Shown: positions 7,364 through 16,840 of the stretch, one piece after another | Layout: each line of letters starts with the position of its first letter | Numbering within the stretch: the stretch's first letter is position 1 | Assembly: GCA_963169815.1 (NCBI GenBank) | Contig: CAUJDC010000041.1 | Coordinates: 1 to 51,699, forward strand | DNA from: Patescibacteria group bacterium | Lineage (GTDB): Bacteria; Patescibacteriota; Gracilibacteria; UBA1369 | DNA: 51,699 bases | Direction of reading: 5' to 3' | Translations under genes and position numbers: made by a program | Notes under the pieces: model-generated | Told to the model about the DNA's origin: nothing | Database searches by the model: none | Seen by the model: only the letters and a program-made list of their open reading frames with translations

Positions 7364-9709
7364 TTAATAATTTTTGAAAGTATTTAAATATCTAGAGATG
7401 ATGGTGGCCGTTTCGGCACGAGTTAGAGTATCATTTGGACTGAAATGATTGAAGGTTTTTCCACTGACCAACTTATTCTGGAAGGCAGCTTTGACAGCGT
7501 TATAATACCAAGCTGAGCTGCTTACATCACTGAATGGCAAGTCGAGATTGTGATTTACTATGTAGCCTTCATTATCTGCCAGGGCATTATTTAGTATTTG
7601 AACTGCTTCGGCACGGCTGATTGACTGATCTGGACGGAAAGTATTATTGCTGTAACCTGAGATAAGGCCATGAGCGCGAGCTTTGTTGATAGGGTAAGCA
7701 TACCAGGCATTAGTAGGTACGTCGCTGAAGTAGTTGTCTGGCTCGACTTCAGTATAGTAATTGCCATTGTATTCAAGAGCGGACATAACAGTTTTGATGA
7801 ATTCAGCTCTGTTAATAGGCGCGTTTGGACGGAAATTTGAGTCATTGCCTTCCATTACGTAAGTGTTGGCCACATGATTGACCTGGCGATAGAACCAGTC
7901 ATCGGCTTTAACGTCTGTGAAGCCAGCATCTTGGTAGAGGTAATCCTGCCAGTTTTCAGTGTATTCGCCAACATCTGGTCTGTCAGTGAAGCTGCTGAAG
8001 GGGATGATTGCGCTCAAGTCTTTAATGGCATCGGCATAAATACTAGTTTGGCTCATATCTAGATTGAGTTGAAATTCAGTGAATAGAGCATTGTTGGCTA
8101 GAACTATTGTACTGCTAGAAAGACTTTTGAGTGGGCTGAAGTATTTGTCCAACTCAGTCATGCTATCAGCATCATTGCCAGTTTTTACGGCAAAATATTT
8201 GATGTAAGTTTGAAGATTATCTAGATTGACGTAAGCCAAGTTGTAGAGGGTGGTATTGTGAATTACTTTGTTGAATTCAGGGTCTTTTTCCAAACCTTGG
8301 CTGGAAAGGACTGAGCTTGGATCAGACGAGGTGGTGAAAAAGAAACTGCCATCAGCTAAAGTAGCGAAAGAAAGAGTAACTGGTGTTTCTCCTGTATTCA
8401 TGTGAATGAATGGGAGTTGGCCATTTTGGTCTGGCTGGAAAGTCAGCTGTTGATAGTCAACACCATTAATGTTTTTGGCTGTCATTTTTGGAATAGCCTT
8501 CAAATATTCTTCCAAAGCAGGTAAGGCAGGAGCATTAGCGTATTCATCTGGATAATATTCTTTGAGGAATGCCTGATCTTCAACTTTTCTTTGATATTCG
8601 AGCTTGGCTGCTTCTAATAGTTTATTTTCGCTAAGAGCTTTGATTTTGTTGATCAGATTTTGAGAACTGCTGCTATCGCTTTGGCTGATTAAGGAAATTC
8701 CTGGAAATTCTTGATGCGCACTGTCATCATGAATGGAGATTGCTGTTTGTCTTGAAAAAACAGCATTGAGGTCGCTTATTTCTAAACCTGCTGATCTGAA
8801 AAATCCATCGCGTATACTGGAGAATGGATCAGCTAAATTATATTCCATTGCGCCATCTTCAACAGTACTTAGGGAATTGAAGCGGCCTGCCCAATTGTAG
8901 CTTTCACCGTATAGGAGCAGGTGATCTGCATTGAGCTTTTTGTAAAGCTCTGGAGTGGCAGCAAAGCCACTAGCTGGATACGTGCTATTTGGTACATTTT
9001 CCAAATAAACCTGCCCTTTAATACCATCCGTGTTCATGGAAATGCCAACACCTTCAGCCTGTAATTGGCTTGGAGTAGCTGTGATATAATCGTATTCAGG
9101 CTTTGGTTTCTTACTTATGTCGATGAAATACTTGAAGAAACTATCTGCGCTTACTTTGTCTTGGAACGATTGATATGAAGTATTCTTTTTAATGTTAGGG
9201 AGAGAGTCAGGGACCATTAAAATATCTGAAAGAACACCTTCACGGCTGGTCATGATTAAATTCCCATCTTTGTAAGTGAAAAATAAATCCGTACCTTCGC
9301 TGTAAATTATTCTGCCTGAACCAAGGTCCTTAGTTTCATAACTAGCTGGGTAGGCGGCTAAGGCTGCTTCGAAGTCAGACTGTGCCAATGGCATTGAAAA
9401 CACATTGATGTTTGTGCCGTCAGAGTGGGCGGTCTGACTAACTGTAATATCAGTAGATTCAATGGCTCTTTTGAGCATTTCTAAAATCTGAGGATGTTCA
9501 CTATCAGTTGTGATCATTTCATCAAGGTATCCTTTGAGCCTGCCTTTGAAAGGATTTTCTTTGGTGGTATTGAACTCAATCAGCTCGTAAGCATTTTCTG
9601 GAATAAAGTTTACTCCAGCTGTAGCCGCTGATGCTACAGAAAAAGAAGCTAAATTGGCTACGACTAAAAAGGAGCCAAATAAAGCTTTTGGGGTGTTGTG
9701 TTTTGGCAT
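7364..9709 (-). CDS. Secreted DUF3352-like surface protein with three SLH domains
   Basis: 781 residues. A signal peptide (N-terminal Lys/His, hydrophobic core to about residue 29, ending VASAA) is followed by a large DUF3352-like extracellular region (about 30-590). The C-terminus carries three S-layer homology domains, beginning FTDVKADDWFY, FSDVPTNAWYA and FSDVSSSAWYY, each with the RAE motif (NRAEFIK, SRAEAVQ, TRAETAT). SLH triplets bind secondary cell-wall polymer, so the protein is probably anchored to the envelope. It is the last gene of a three-gene unit, 38 bp after the 419-aa gene, with a terminator just downstream. The DUF3352 biochemical role is unknown. Confidence 0.88.
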   Translation of the reverse strand: MPKHNTPKALFGSFLVVANLASFSVASAATAGVNFIPENAYELIEFNTTKENPFKGRLKGYLDEMITTDSEHPQILEMLKRAIESTDITVSQTAHSDGTNINVFSMPLAQSDFEAALAAYPASYETKDLGSGRIIYSEGTDLFFTYKDGNLIMTSREGVLSDILMVPDSLPNIKKNTSYQSFQDKVSADSFFKYFIDISKKPKPEYDYITATPSQLQAEGVGISMNTDGIKGQVYLENVPNSTYPASGFAATPELYKKLNADHLLLYGESYNWAGRFNSLSTVEDGAMEYNLADPFSSIRDGFFRSAGLEISDLNAVFSRQTAISIHDDSAHQEFPGISLISQSDSSSSQNLINKIKALSENKLLEAAKLEYQRKVEDQAFLKEYYPDEYANAPALPALEEYLKAIPKMTAKNINGVDYQQLTFQPDQNGQLPFIHMNTGETPVTLSFATLADGSFFFTTSSDPSSVLSSQGLEKDPEFNKVIHNTTLYNLAYVNLDNLQTYIKYFAVKTGNDADSMTELDKYFSPLKSLSSSTIVLANNALFTEFQLNLDMSQTSIYADAIKDLSAIIPFSSFTDRPDVGEYTENWQDYLYQDAGFTDVKADDWFYRQVNHVANTYVMEGNDSNFRPNAPINRAEFIKTVMSALEYNGNYYTEVEPDNYFSDVPTNAWYAYPINKARAHGLISGYSNNTFRPDQSISRAEAVQILNNALADNEGYIVNHNLDLPFSDVSSSAWYYNAVKAAFQNKLVSGKTFNHFSPNDTLTRAETATIISRYLNTFKNY

Positions 9710-9747
9710 TGTGCGAAAGTTAACTAATTGCCTGAATTGTAGTTGAA

Positions 9748-11007
9748 TTAAGAGATATTGTCACTGTCTTTTTGCTTGGGTTGTGCTTTAGTAGTCCCAA
9801 ATTTTTCTTTACCTTTTTGATAAGCTTTATCAGCATCGATTGCTCCTTCTGCTCCATTCAGAACAGAGGCAATGCGCGGATTTTTCAAGGCTTGATAATA
9901 AGGCATGGTCACTGCTTTACCATCGGCATCTATGACGGTAACGTTACCATCGATTGGTCGGAAGCCATGGCTGTAGTCACGATAAGTGGATTCGTGGGCA
10001 GGATTTTGCTGTATTGGCGCACCGTTTATATACAAACCATCGAAGTCGAGTGAGTCTGGATGATCGATAGCGTATCTGGAAATAATTACATCTTTTTTAT
10101 GGCCTGCTACTAGGCTTTTGCCTTCACGTAGTCTGCTTAACCCGGCTTCGCCGAGCTGTTTGTTGATATCTGCCGTATGTCGAGCGATATATTCATTGCC
10201 CTGCATTTTTGTCTGTTGTTCTAGGTTCTCTGCAGATCCTTTCGGAGCGGTTATGTAACCCACGCCACTTAATTTGATGTCTGAATTGGCGTAGATGGCG
10301 CGAGTCATATCTCTAGTAGGTAGGCCCCAGCCATATTTCTCTGAAAGTGCTTGCGCCAAAATCGGCGTCATGGGTACGCGAACGAAATCATGGTCAGAGC
10401 CGATGGCCATGTAGTCCAAACCTGCTTTGTATTGAACAGTTATACCATTGGCTTTCATGGCCATGGTTTTCATATTTTCAGGACGGCAGAAAGAGGGGAT
10501 ATTGCCTTTGGCTATTTCGGCCAACATTGCTTGTTCCATTTTGTACTGATTTTCCTTTGAATTCATATCACCAAAATCATTGGCGGCTATAAATTGACTG
10601 CCTGTTAAGGCATTGGTAGGTCTTTCAGGAATCTTGCCTGATGCAGCAGGACCAATTTCTATAACTGGTTGATAGGAGCCGTCTTTAATATCGCCGCGGA
10701 GCTTACCGTCTGCGTCGAATTGCCCAGCTAGAGTTTGATCCAGTCCAACCATAGCCATAATCTGATCGAGGCGAGGTTGTCCCTTTTCGTCGAAATATTT
10801 TTTTCGAAATTCTGGACTAAAGTCTTTGGCCCCTTTAACCAGTAACTCTTCCATTTGTTTAGCGAGTACGGCTTTGGCTTCATCAGATTTAAATTCACTC
10901 TTAACTACTTCAGTGATGTCTTTGGATTTCTCTGGCTGTTGATCGGCAGCGCCAGCCTGTTTTTCAGGTGCTTTTGGCGCGTCGCCTTCAAAGAACTTAA
11001 TTGCCAT
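9748..11007 (-). CDS. Conserved protein of unknown function with GSDxD, GHKKDV and DYSHG motifs
   Basis: 419 residues. The N-terminal ~130 residues are charged and low-complexity (Lys/Glu/Ala/Gln), with no signal peptide. The C-terminal ~270 residues form a folded domain with conspicuous polar motifs: DYMAIGSDHDF, MTPILAQALSEKYG, LPTRDM, a GHKKDVIIS block, then a GAPIQ...STYRDYSHG segment. I recall the same motif order in bacterial proteins annotated only as hypothetical. The clustered His/Lys/Asp residues look catalytic (inference), but no reaction can be assigned. Its ATG shares a base with the stop of the upstream 51-aa ORF (TAATG), so translation is probably coupled. The SLH surface protein follows. 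Confidence 0.8.
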   Translation of the reverse strand: MAIKFFEGDAPKAPEKQAGAADQQPEKSKDITEVVKSEFKSDEAKAVLAKQMEELLVKGAKDFSPEFRKKYFDEKGQPRLDQIMAMVGLDQTLAGQFDADGKLRGDIKDGSYQPVIEIGPAASGKIPERPTNALTGSQFIAANDFGDMNSKENQYKMEQAMLAEIAKGNIPSFCRPENMKTMAMKANGITVQYKAGLDYMAIGSDHDFVRVPMTPILAQALSEKYGWGLPTRDMTRAIYANSDIKLSGVGYITAPKGSAENLEQQTKMQGNEYIARHTADINKQLGEAGLSRLREGKSLVAGHKKDVIISRYAIDHPDSLDFDGLYINGAPIQQNPAHESTYRDYSHGFRPIDGNVTVIDADGKAVTMPYYQALKNPRIASVLNGAEGAIDADKAYQKGKEKFGTTKAQPKQKDSDNIS

Positions 11008-11162
11008 TAGAGATTTTTAGGTTGTTTTATTACTAACTCTTTTTTGCTTTTATAAACAGCTTCAGTGAGTATTTTTTCCAATAATTGATGGTCTTTAAGC
11101 TCTTCACTCCTTGAAGCATTAATGTTTTTAGAAACAAGCTTTTTTAATTGAGTTTTAACCAT
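11007..11162 (-). CDS. 51-aa small protein, coupled to the downstream 419-aa gene
   Basis: ATG at 11160-11162 opens a 51-codon frame (begins MVKTQLKKLVSK, Lys/Glu/Leu-rich, probably helical, ends KQPKNL). Its TAA shares an A with the ATG of the next gene in TAATG. An extended -10 promoter lies directly upstream. The tight overlap, own promoter and protein-like composition support a real gene. There is no signal peptide. Function unknown; it may be a partner or regulator of the 419-aa protein (inference). Confidence 0.6.
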   Translation of the reverse strand: MVKTQLKKLVSKNINASRSEELKDHQLLEKILTEAVYKSKKELVIKQPKNL

Positions 11163-11181
11163 GGTAAAAGTTAATCCCTAT

Positions 11182-11190
11182 ATTATAGCA
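11182..11190 (-). promoter_or_regulatory. Extended -10 promoter for the three-gene surface operon
   Basis: Minus strand TGCTATAAT is a perfect extended -10 (TGnTATAAT). The predicted start is about 13 nt upstream of the 51-aa ORF. No clear -35 is present. Confidence 0.55.
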
Positions 11191-11203
11191 TGAAATTGCT
11201 GGT

Positions 11204-12367
11204 TTAGACTATAGCCAAGAGCTTTTTGGTACTTTGTACAGAATTGGCCTTGGCTAACTCAAAAGAAGGCATTTTAAGTTGCTTTTTCTGGCAGAACTGA
11301 CGTAAGTACTGATGCAGGAAGCGACGATAACAATGATCATGTTTGATCAGCGAGCCGATTTCCAGAACCTTGATCGAGTTAGAGCGAGGAATGAGACTGA
11401 GTAATTCTGAGATAATTTGCGCGTGGATATAAGCACCTCTATTATTCATTTCCCGCCAAACCCAATGGTAAGTTTTTTCTTCACTGGTGAGGGTTCTTTT
11501 GGTGAAATAGCTTTCAATATCGCCAGATGACCATTTGTTGATTTTTTTGAGGAATTTTTCAGCATTAAGTACGCCTGCTGCAGTGAGATCGGTTAGGATA
11601 ATGCGAAAGAGTTGATGATGCCAGGCCCCAGCTAAAAGTTTTTCGGTGCGAAAACGGCCTGGTGTAGGACTGGTGACGTCAAGTTGCGCATCAAAGCTGC
11701 TGTATTTCAGGAAGTCGAAATCTCCCATTTCCAGATTGGCCAGGAAAATTTTTTTGTCTTGAGGCTGAGCGAGACAGAGATTTACCCCTGTACCGACAAT
11801 TAGACTGATTAAGGTAGAGTGTTTTTCATGGGTGAGCGTGTTGATCAGGCCATCATTGATCAAATGGACTTTAACTTTTTTAGAGATTTTCTTTTTGATT
11901 AATTGACCGAGATTTGCGCCAATTAAATTACGATGCAGATGATTTTTGCCGAAGAAAAGAATTTTGCTTTGTAGTTCGCCTTTGAGGAGTTTGGTTTGTA
12001 GGGCGTTGGCGAGGACAATTATTAAAGTGTCTGTTTCAGTAGTGGAGTATTTCTGAAAGTATTCGGCTAAAGAGTTGGCTAGGTTAGCAGCGGTGTAAAC
12101 TTTGGTCGTTTGATAAAAAGATACGGTTTTATCATTGACTAAGTTGTTGTGTGAAATAGTTGAGATATGCAAAAAAGTTCCACCTAGCTCTAACAAAACA
12201 AAGTTTTTACTAGGTGATTTGAGCTTGAGCGGAAGAGTAAGATTGGTTGGAGACTTGGGCGAAAGGGCTTTTCCTAAAACCTTTTTTAGTTTCGGTAAAT
12301 GCTGATTGGAAAGGTGATTGTAAAATCCGAGTTCCTGGAGTAAAAATTTTATTTTGGTTTTACTCAT
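11204..12367 (-). CDS. Divergent hexokinase of the eukaryotic hexokinase (ASKHA) family
   Basis: 387 residues. Family landmarks are in order: phosphate-1 loop LELGGT (59-64), a catalytic-type Asp in LINDGL (D172), phosphate-2 GTGVN (192-196), NLEMG (E213, matching the glucose-binding TEWG segment), and PTPGRFRTEK (E242, matching NPG..LFEK), then a helix resembling the GMYLGEIVRLIL region. The small-domain sugar motifs TFSFP and WTKGF are not conserved, so substrate specificity may differ or activity may be altered. Known family members phosphorylate hexoses with ATP. It is shorter than typical (about 450). It is divergent from hrpA and stops 41 bp before the 51-aa ORF. Confidence 0.72.
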   Translation of the reverse strand: MSKTKIKFLLQELGFYNHLSNQHLPKLKKVLGKALSPKSPTNLTLPLKLKSPSKNFVLLELGGTFLHISTISHNNLVNDKTVSFYQTTKVYTAANLANSLAEYFQKYSTTETDTLIIVLANALQTKLLKGELQSKILFFGKNHLHRNLIGANLGQLIKKKISKKVKVHLINDGLINTLTHEKHSTLISLIVGTGVNLCLAQPQDKKIFLANLEMGDFDFLKYSSFDAQLDVTSPTPGRFRTEKLLAGAWHHQLFRIILTDLTAAGVLNAEKFLKKINKWSSGDIESYFTKRTLTSEEKTYHWVWREMNNRGAYIHAQIISELLSLIPRSNSIKVLEIGSLIKHDHCYRRFLHQYLRQFCQKKQLKMPSFELAKANSVQSTKKLLAIV

Positions 12368-12429
12368 GCAGAAGATTTGGTGAGATTGCTTAATTACTAT
12401 AAAATATCTTTAGTAAATAAGACAAATAA

Positions 12430-15400
12430 ATGCGTTTAAATTATCCAGAAATTCTGCCAATTTCAGCTCATCGTGATGAAATTGTTAGTGCCATAGCTAA
12501 AAATCAGGTAGTAGTAGTTGTAGGTGAAACCGGTTCAGGTAAATCTACTCAAATTCCTAAAATGATTTTGGAAGCCTTTTATCAAATCAATAAAACTGAT
12601 CCAAGTCAGGCCAAGTATAAGATTGCTTGTACACAGCCGCGTAGAATTGCGGCGGTTTCTATTGCTACCTGGATGGCTCAAGAGATGGATGTGGAATTGG
12701 GGAAGGAAGTTGGTTACAAGATTCGTTTTGACGATGAAACCACTTCGGGAACGATGATTAATATTTGTACGGATGGGATTCTTCTTCAGGAAATGAAGGG
12801 CGATGGACTGTTATCTGCCTATGATGCGATTCTGGTTGATGAAGCGCATGAGCGCAATTTGAATATCGATTTTTTGCTGGGGTTGCTCAAAGATATTCAG
12901 CCCAAGCGTTTGGCTAAGGGACTTAAAGAAATGAAGGTTTTGATTACTTCAGCGACGGTTGATGCCAGCAAATTTGCCGACTTTTTTGCCGATTTAAATC
13001 TGGTTGATGGCAAAGCTCAACCTATTCCGATTATCAATGTTTCAGGTCGCCTTTATCCTGTTGATATAGTTTACAAACCGATTGAAGGTAGGGAAGACGT
13101 TTTTAAGCGCATTGGCAGTTTAGTGCGAGGGATTGAACATGATGAAATGGGTGATGTGCTGATTTTTTTACCTGGAGAAGCTGAAATCTTTGCTACTATT
13201 GAAGAGATAGAAAGAGTAACAACTACTAAAGTAGTTTGTTTACCTTTGTATTCTCGTTTGCCAATGGAAGAGCAGGAAAGAATTTATGGTAATTTTGAAG
13301 GGAAAATGAAAGTGGTGGTGGCGACTAATATTGCTGAAACATCTTTAACAGTTCCAGGTATTAAATACGTGATTGATAGTGGCGTGGCCAGGATGACTGA
13401 TTTTAATTTCCGTACGGGGATTGGAAGTCTCGAAGTGCGTGAAATTTCTCAGGCTTCGTCTATTCAGCGTGCTGGACGTGCGGGAAGGGTTGAGCCGGGT
13501 GTGTGTTATAGACTTTATGAAGAAGCAAATTTCCAAGAGAGAGAACGCTATACCAAGCCAGAGATTCTGAGATCGGATCTCTCTGGAGTGGTTTTACATA
13601 TGAGACTGATTGGTATTGAAGATGTTACCAAGTTTAGTTTTATTGATGCTCCAGAACCGAAAGCTTTTCGTAACGCCATTATCAACTTGATTGAACTTGG
13701 TGCAATGAAAGAAGATATGGATTTGACTGAATTGGGTGTGAAGATGGCTCATTTGCCTTTGGAGCCTCGTATCTCAGCTATGCTGCTTGCTGCTGAGAAA
13801 CATGATTGTGTGAGAGAAGTGGCGATTATTGCCTCTTCTCTTTCTGTTAAAGATCCTTTTATTCGTCCGAATGGTGAAGAAGATGAAGCTGATCGAGCCA
13901 AAAGAAATTTCCAAAGGCAGGCTACTGGTGCCGAAAGGAAAGTTCGTTACATAACGATGAGACGTGGTCGCAAAGTGATTAGAAAAAAGGTTTTTGAAAA
14001 TACTTTCACTGATGTACTGGCTTCCGATTTATTAGTTTTCCTGATTGTTTGGAATACGATTCAGGGCCTGCCGGAAGAGCAGCGCGAAGGTTTTTGCCAG
14101 TCCAATTATTTGAATTATTTGGTGATTAAAGAAATTGCCCAGATTTATGAACAACTGATTGATACTTTAAAAACTTTTGCTGGAAAGGAATTTTCGGAAT
14201 ACCTGGAAAATGACAATGCGGATTTGATTTTCCCTTTAGATAATCGTACTGGAATTCTCAAATCTATTTCTTCTGGTTTCATTCAAAATCTCTGTGAAGC
14301 TACTAGCAAGATGACTTATAAATCTCGTGGAGTAGAGGGTATTATGATTCATCCAGGATCAGCTTTATTTACGATAAATCCCAAGTGGTTTGTCTCAGCG
14401 GAAATTGTGGAAACGACTAAGCTTTACGCACGTAATAACACGATGATTGATCCAGCCTGGTTGGAAGAAATTGCGCCACAACTTTGTCAGTATAAATATT
14501 CTCCGGCTTACTTTGATCGAGCAACTGGTAGATTGATGCGAGAGGAGTCTGTTAGTTTCCGCGGCAGCAGGATTATTCGCTCGAGAGTTGTTGATTTGGC
14601 TAAAGAAGATCCTAAATTGGCTCAGAATATTTTTATCAAAGAAGGACTGATTGAGGGTGAACTGTATCGCAAATATTTCTGGATAGCAGCTAACTTTGAA
14701 ACCCTTAAATTGGCTAAATTCTACGCCAAGATGCTGGGACTTAAACTAGGCGATTTTGATCAGAAGAAATTAGAGAAATGGTATGCTCAAAAATTCCAGG
14801 AAGCTGGTCAAATGGTCATGTCCCAGCGCGATCTGGAAAAAGTTATTAAAGCCAAAGGTGCGAAGTATCTACTTTTGAAACAGAGTGATTTACTTTCAGA
14901 GAAGCAATTACAGCAGCTCAAGGATCAATATCCAGAAAGCATATTTCTATCAGGGAAGCAGTATCAGATTGAATATGTTTTGGAAAAAGACGAAGCGCTA
15001 AGCGGTCCAGTAGTTAAGCTCCTAGTTAATGATTTGGATGGATTAAATGATCAGGTGGTGGTTTCGGAAACTGCAAAACTGAGGAATTTGAAGATTAACT
15101 TTAAAGTCTATAATAGTGATGCTTATTTGAATGTAATTGCTGAATCTCATAGTATAGAAGAACTTAAAAAGGAAGTAGATCAGTGGTATCTCAGAAAATC
15201 CTGGAAGAAAGCTCGACGTGAACTGGAGATAAAAAGCTTTAGAGTTGATGAATTGTGGCCGCACACCTTTGATTTGATGAAGCAGGTGAAGATTGGCGTG
15301 AGTAGATTTGGCGGTGAAATGGTCTATGGCTATATTGGCTTAAGGCTTGAAGGAAAGAAAATTATCAAAACTCTTTTCAATGACTTGGAGGTGGCTCATC

Positions 15401-15762
15401 AGCAAATGATTTTGGTGGCTCAAATGGTTTTCAAATATTTGGCTAAATATAATTTCCAATTTAAGGAAAAAGAAATTGATGGTATGGAAGAACGCTGGAG
15501 TAAATATTTTTCTGAAATTAATCAGCAGGAAGTATTGGAAAAATACTTATGGAAACAAATTGATTTGGAAACGATTAAAGATTGGACTGTTATGAAGAAA
15601 GAATTGGATAAACGTCTGCAAACTCTAGCCGAAGCTAAGAAACAGGCTCTGCAGAAATTATCTTCAGCCCTGGCAGAAATCTCCTCCTTAAATAAATCTG
15701 AAAACTCTGCTGATTTAAAAAATTTAGCTGAACTTAAATCAAGAATTGAGCGTGGAGAATAA
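12430..15762 (+). CDS. hrpA: HrpA-like DEAH-box ATP-dependent RNA helicase
   Basis: 1110 residues. Superfamily 2 motifs: GETGSGKST (32-40), QPRR near 69, DEAH (137-140), SATVDAS, NIAETSLTVPG and QRAGRAGR. After the two RecA domains come the HA2/ratchet and OB-fold regions, then a long DUF3418-like C-terminal domain characteristic of bacterial HrpA. E. coli HrpA is about 1300 residues, so this is a shorter member. In the family, HrpA acts on mRNA and on stalled ribosomes. It is the only large plus-strand gene in the left half, and its last 24 bp overlap the convergent rsmA gene. Confidence 0.93.
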   Translation: MRLNYPEILPISAHRDEIVSAIAKNQVVVVVGETGSGKSTQIPKMILEAFYQINKTDPSQAKYKIACTQPRRIAAVSIATWMAQEMDVELGKEVGYKIRFDDETTSGTMINICTDGILLQEMKGDGLLSAYDAILVDEAHERNLNIDFLLGLLKDIQPKRLAKGLKEMKVLITSATVDASKFADFFADLNLVDGKAQPIPIINVSGRLYPVDIVYKPIEGREDVFKRIGSLVRGIEHDEMGDVLIFLPGEAEIFATIEEIERVTTTKVVCLPLYSRLPMEEQERIYGNFEGKMKVVVATNIAETSLTVPGIKYVIDSGVARMTDFNFRTGIGSLEVREISQASSIQRAGRAGRVEPGVCYRLYEEANFQERERYTKPEILRSDLSGVVLHMRLIGIEDVTKFSFIDAPEPKAFRNAIINLIELGAMKEDMDLTELGVKMAHLPLEPRISAMLLAAEKHDCVREVAIIASSLSVKDPFIRPNGEEDEADRAKRNFQRQATGAERKVRYITMRRGRKVIRKKVFENTFTDVLASDLLVFLIVWNTIQGLPEEQREGFCQSNYLNYLVIKEIAQIYEQLIDTLKTFAGKEFSEYLENDNADLIFPLDNRTGILKSISSGFIQNLCEATSKMTYKSRGVEGIMIHPGSALFTINPKWFVSAEIVETTKLYARNNTMIDPAWLEEIAPQLCQYKYSPAYFDRATGRLMREESVSFRGSRIIRSRVVDLAKEDPKLAQNIFIKEGLIEGELYRKYFWIAANFETLKLAKFYAKMLGLKLGDFDQKKLEKWYAQKFQEAGQMVMSQRDLEKVIKAKGAKYLLLKQSDLLSEKQLQQLKDQYPESIFLSGKQYQIEYVLEKDEALSGPVVKLLVNDLDGLNDQVVVSETAKLRNLKINFKVYNSDAYLNVIAESHSIEELKKEVDQWYLRKSWKKARRELEIKSFRVDELWPHTFDLMKQVKIGVSRFGGEMVYGYIGLRLEGKKIIKTLFNDLEVAHQQMILVAQMVFKYLAKYNFQFKEKEIDGMEERWSKYFSEINQQEVLEKYLWKQIDLETIKDWTVMKKELDKRLQTLAEAKKQALQKLSSALAEISSLNKSENSADLKNLAELKSRIERGE

Positions 15763-16566
15763 ATCGATCAGTTTTTGCCAGTCTTCAAAGCTCAAATTTT
15801 GCGGTCTTACTTGAGGTGAAATGCCAATTTCTGGGAGTTTTTCATTGAGCCAAGCTTTGCTTGCTCCATGGAAAGTGGAAAGGGTGTTGAGTAAAGTTTT
15901 TCTCTTTTGAGAAAAAGCTTTTTTAATCAGTTTATCAAATAATTTAAAGTCACTAACTTGTGACTGAGGAAGCACTGATAAATGCAAGATAGCTGAGTCT
16001 ACCTGTGGAGCTGGATGAAAATTTCCAGGAGGCACTTTGGCCACTACTTTTGGCTGAGCAAAGGCTTGTGTTTGCAGACTCAAAACTGTGTGATCGCCAG
16101 GTTTGGCGCAAATTTTCTGAGCTACTTCTAGTTGTACTAGCAGGGTTAGGGAAGATGGTTTATGCTCAGCTGTACCGAGATAATGATGTATCAACGGCGA
16201 AGTAATGTAGTAGGGTATATTGGCAACTACTTTATATTCTGTGAAGGTTGGTTGATATTCTAAAGCGTCGCCTTTGACCAAAGTGGTATTCGGATAATCT
16301 GCCAAAATATTTTCCAAATGAGCGTAGAGTTTGGAGTCCTTTTCTATGGTGATAAATTCTTTGGCACGTTTAGCTAATTCAACTGTTAAAAGACCAATGC
16401 CTGGGCCTATTTCTAACACTTGATCTGTAGACTTTACATCGGCAGCTTGTAAGATTTTTTCAATAATCTGGGTATTAACCAGGAAGTTTTGACCTAGATT
16501 TTTTTGGGCATAGAGGCCGTTTTTCTGTAAGAGCTGAATGAGCTCAGATTTATTATTGTAGAGCAT
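15739..16566 (-). CDS. rsmA: 16S rRNA (adenine1518/1519-N6)-dimethyltransferase RsmA/KsgA
   Basis: 275 residues, normal length. A Rossmann methyltransferase with the KsgA signatures: QNFLV near the start, VLEIGPGIGLLT (SAM motif I), the acidic end of strand 2 (TIEKD), and the catalytic motif NIPYYITSP (NxPY, base flipping and N6 methylation). The C-terminal domain contains FSQKRKTL. It dimethylates two adjacent adenines near the 3' end of 16S rRNA during late 30S assembly. Its start overlaps the DUF167 gene by 14 bp, and its 3' end overlaps hrpA. Confidence 0.95.
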   Translation of the reverse strand: MLYNNKSELIQLLQKNGLYAQKNLGQNFLVNTQIIEKILQAADVKSTDQVLEIGPGIGLLTVELAKRAKEFITIEKDSKLYAHLENILADYPNTTLVKGDALEYQPTFTEYKVVANIPYYITSPLIHHYLGTAEHKPSSLTLLVQLEVAQKICAKPGDHTVLSLQTQAFAQPKVVAKVPPGNFHPAPQVDSAILHLSVLPQSQVSDFKLFDKLIKKAFSQKRKTLLNTLSTFHGASKAWLNEKLPEIGISPQVRPQNLSFEDWQKLIDLFSTLNS

Positions 16567-16840
16567 TGATGGAGAGGATTTTTTGTCGACTGGTGAAGCC
16601 GGAAATGATTTGTAGAGAGGATTTTGCTAAGTTTAGCTCTGTAGATAGGTAGTTAATAAGATTCTCGTTAACTTGGCCATTTTCTGGAATGCCGCGGACT
16701 TTAACTTTGAGTGTGAATTCAGAGTTTTCGGGGTTTAGCTCACAACTGAGAATTCTATTCTGCTGGCTTTTGGGAGTGACTATGACAGTAATTTTAAATT
16801 CTTTGCCTGCTGCTATTTTTGTTCTCAAATCATTAAGCAT
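16553..16840 (-). CDS. DUF167 (YggU-like) protein
   Basis: 95 residues. It matches the small DUF167/YggU fold: ITVIVTPKSQQNRI near the start, LKVKVRGIPENGQVNENLINYLS in the middle, and a C-terminal LQIISGFTSRQKIL (the family GxxSRxK element). Molecular function is unknown in the family. It overlaps the upstream ATPase by 8 bp and the downstream rsmA by 14 bp, so all three are likely translationally coupled. Confidence 0.88.
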   Translation of the reverse strand: MLNDLRTKIAAGKEFKITVIVTPKSQQNRILSCELNPENSEFTLKVKVRGIPENGQVNENLINYLSTELNLAKSSLQIISGFTSRQKILSINALQ

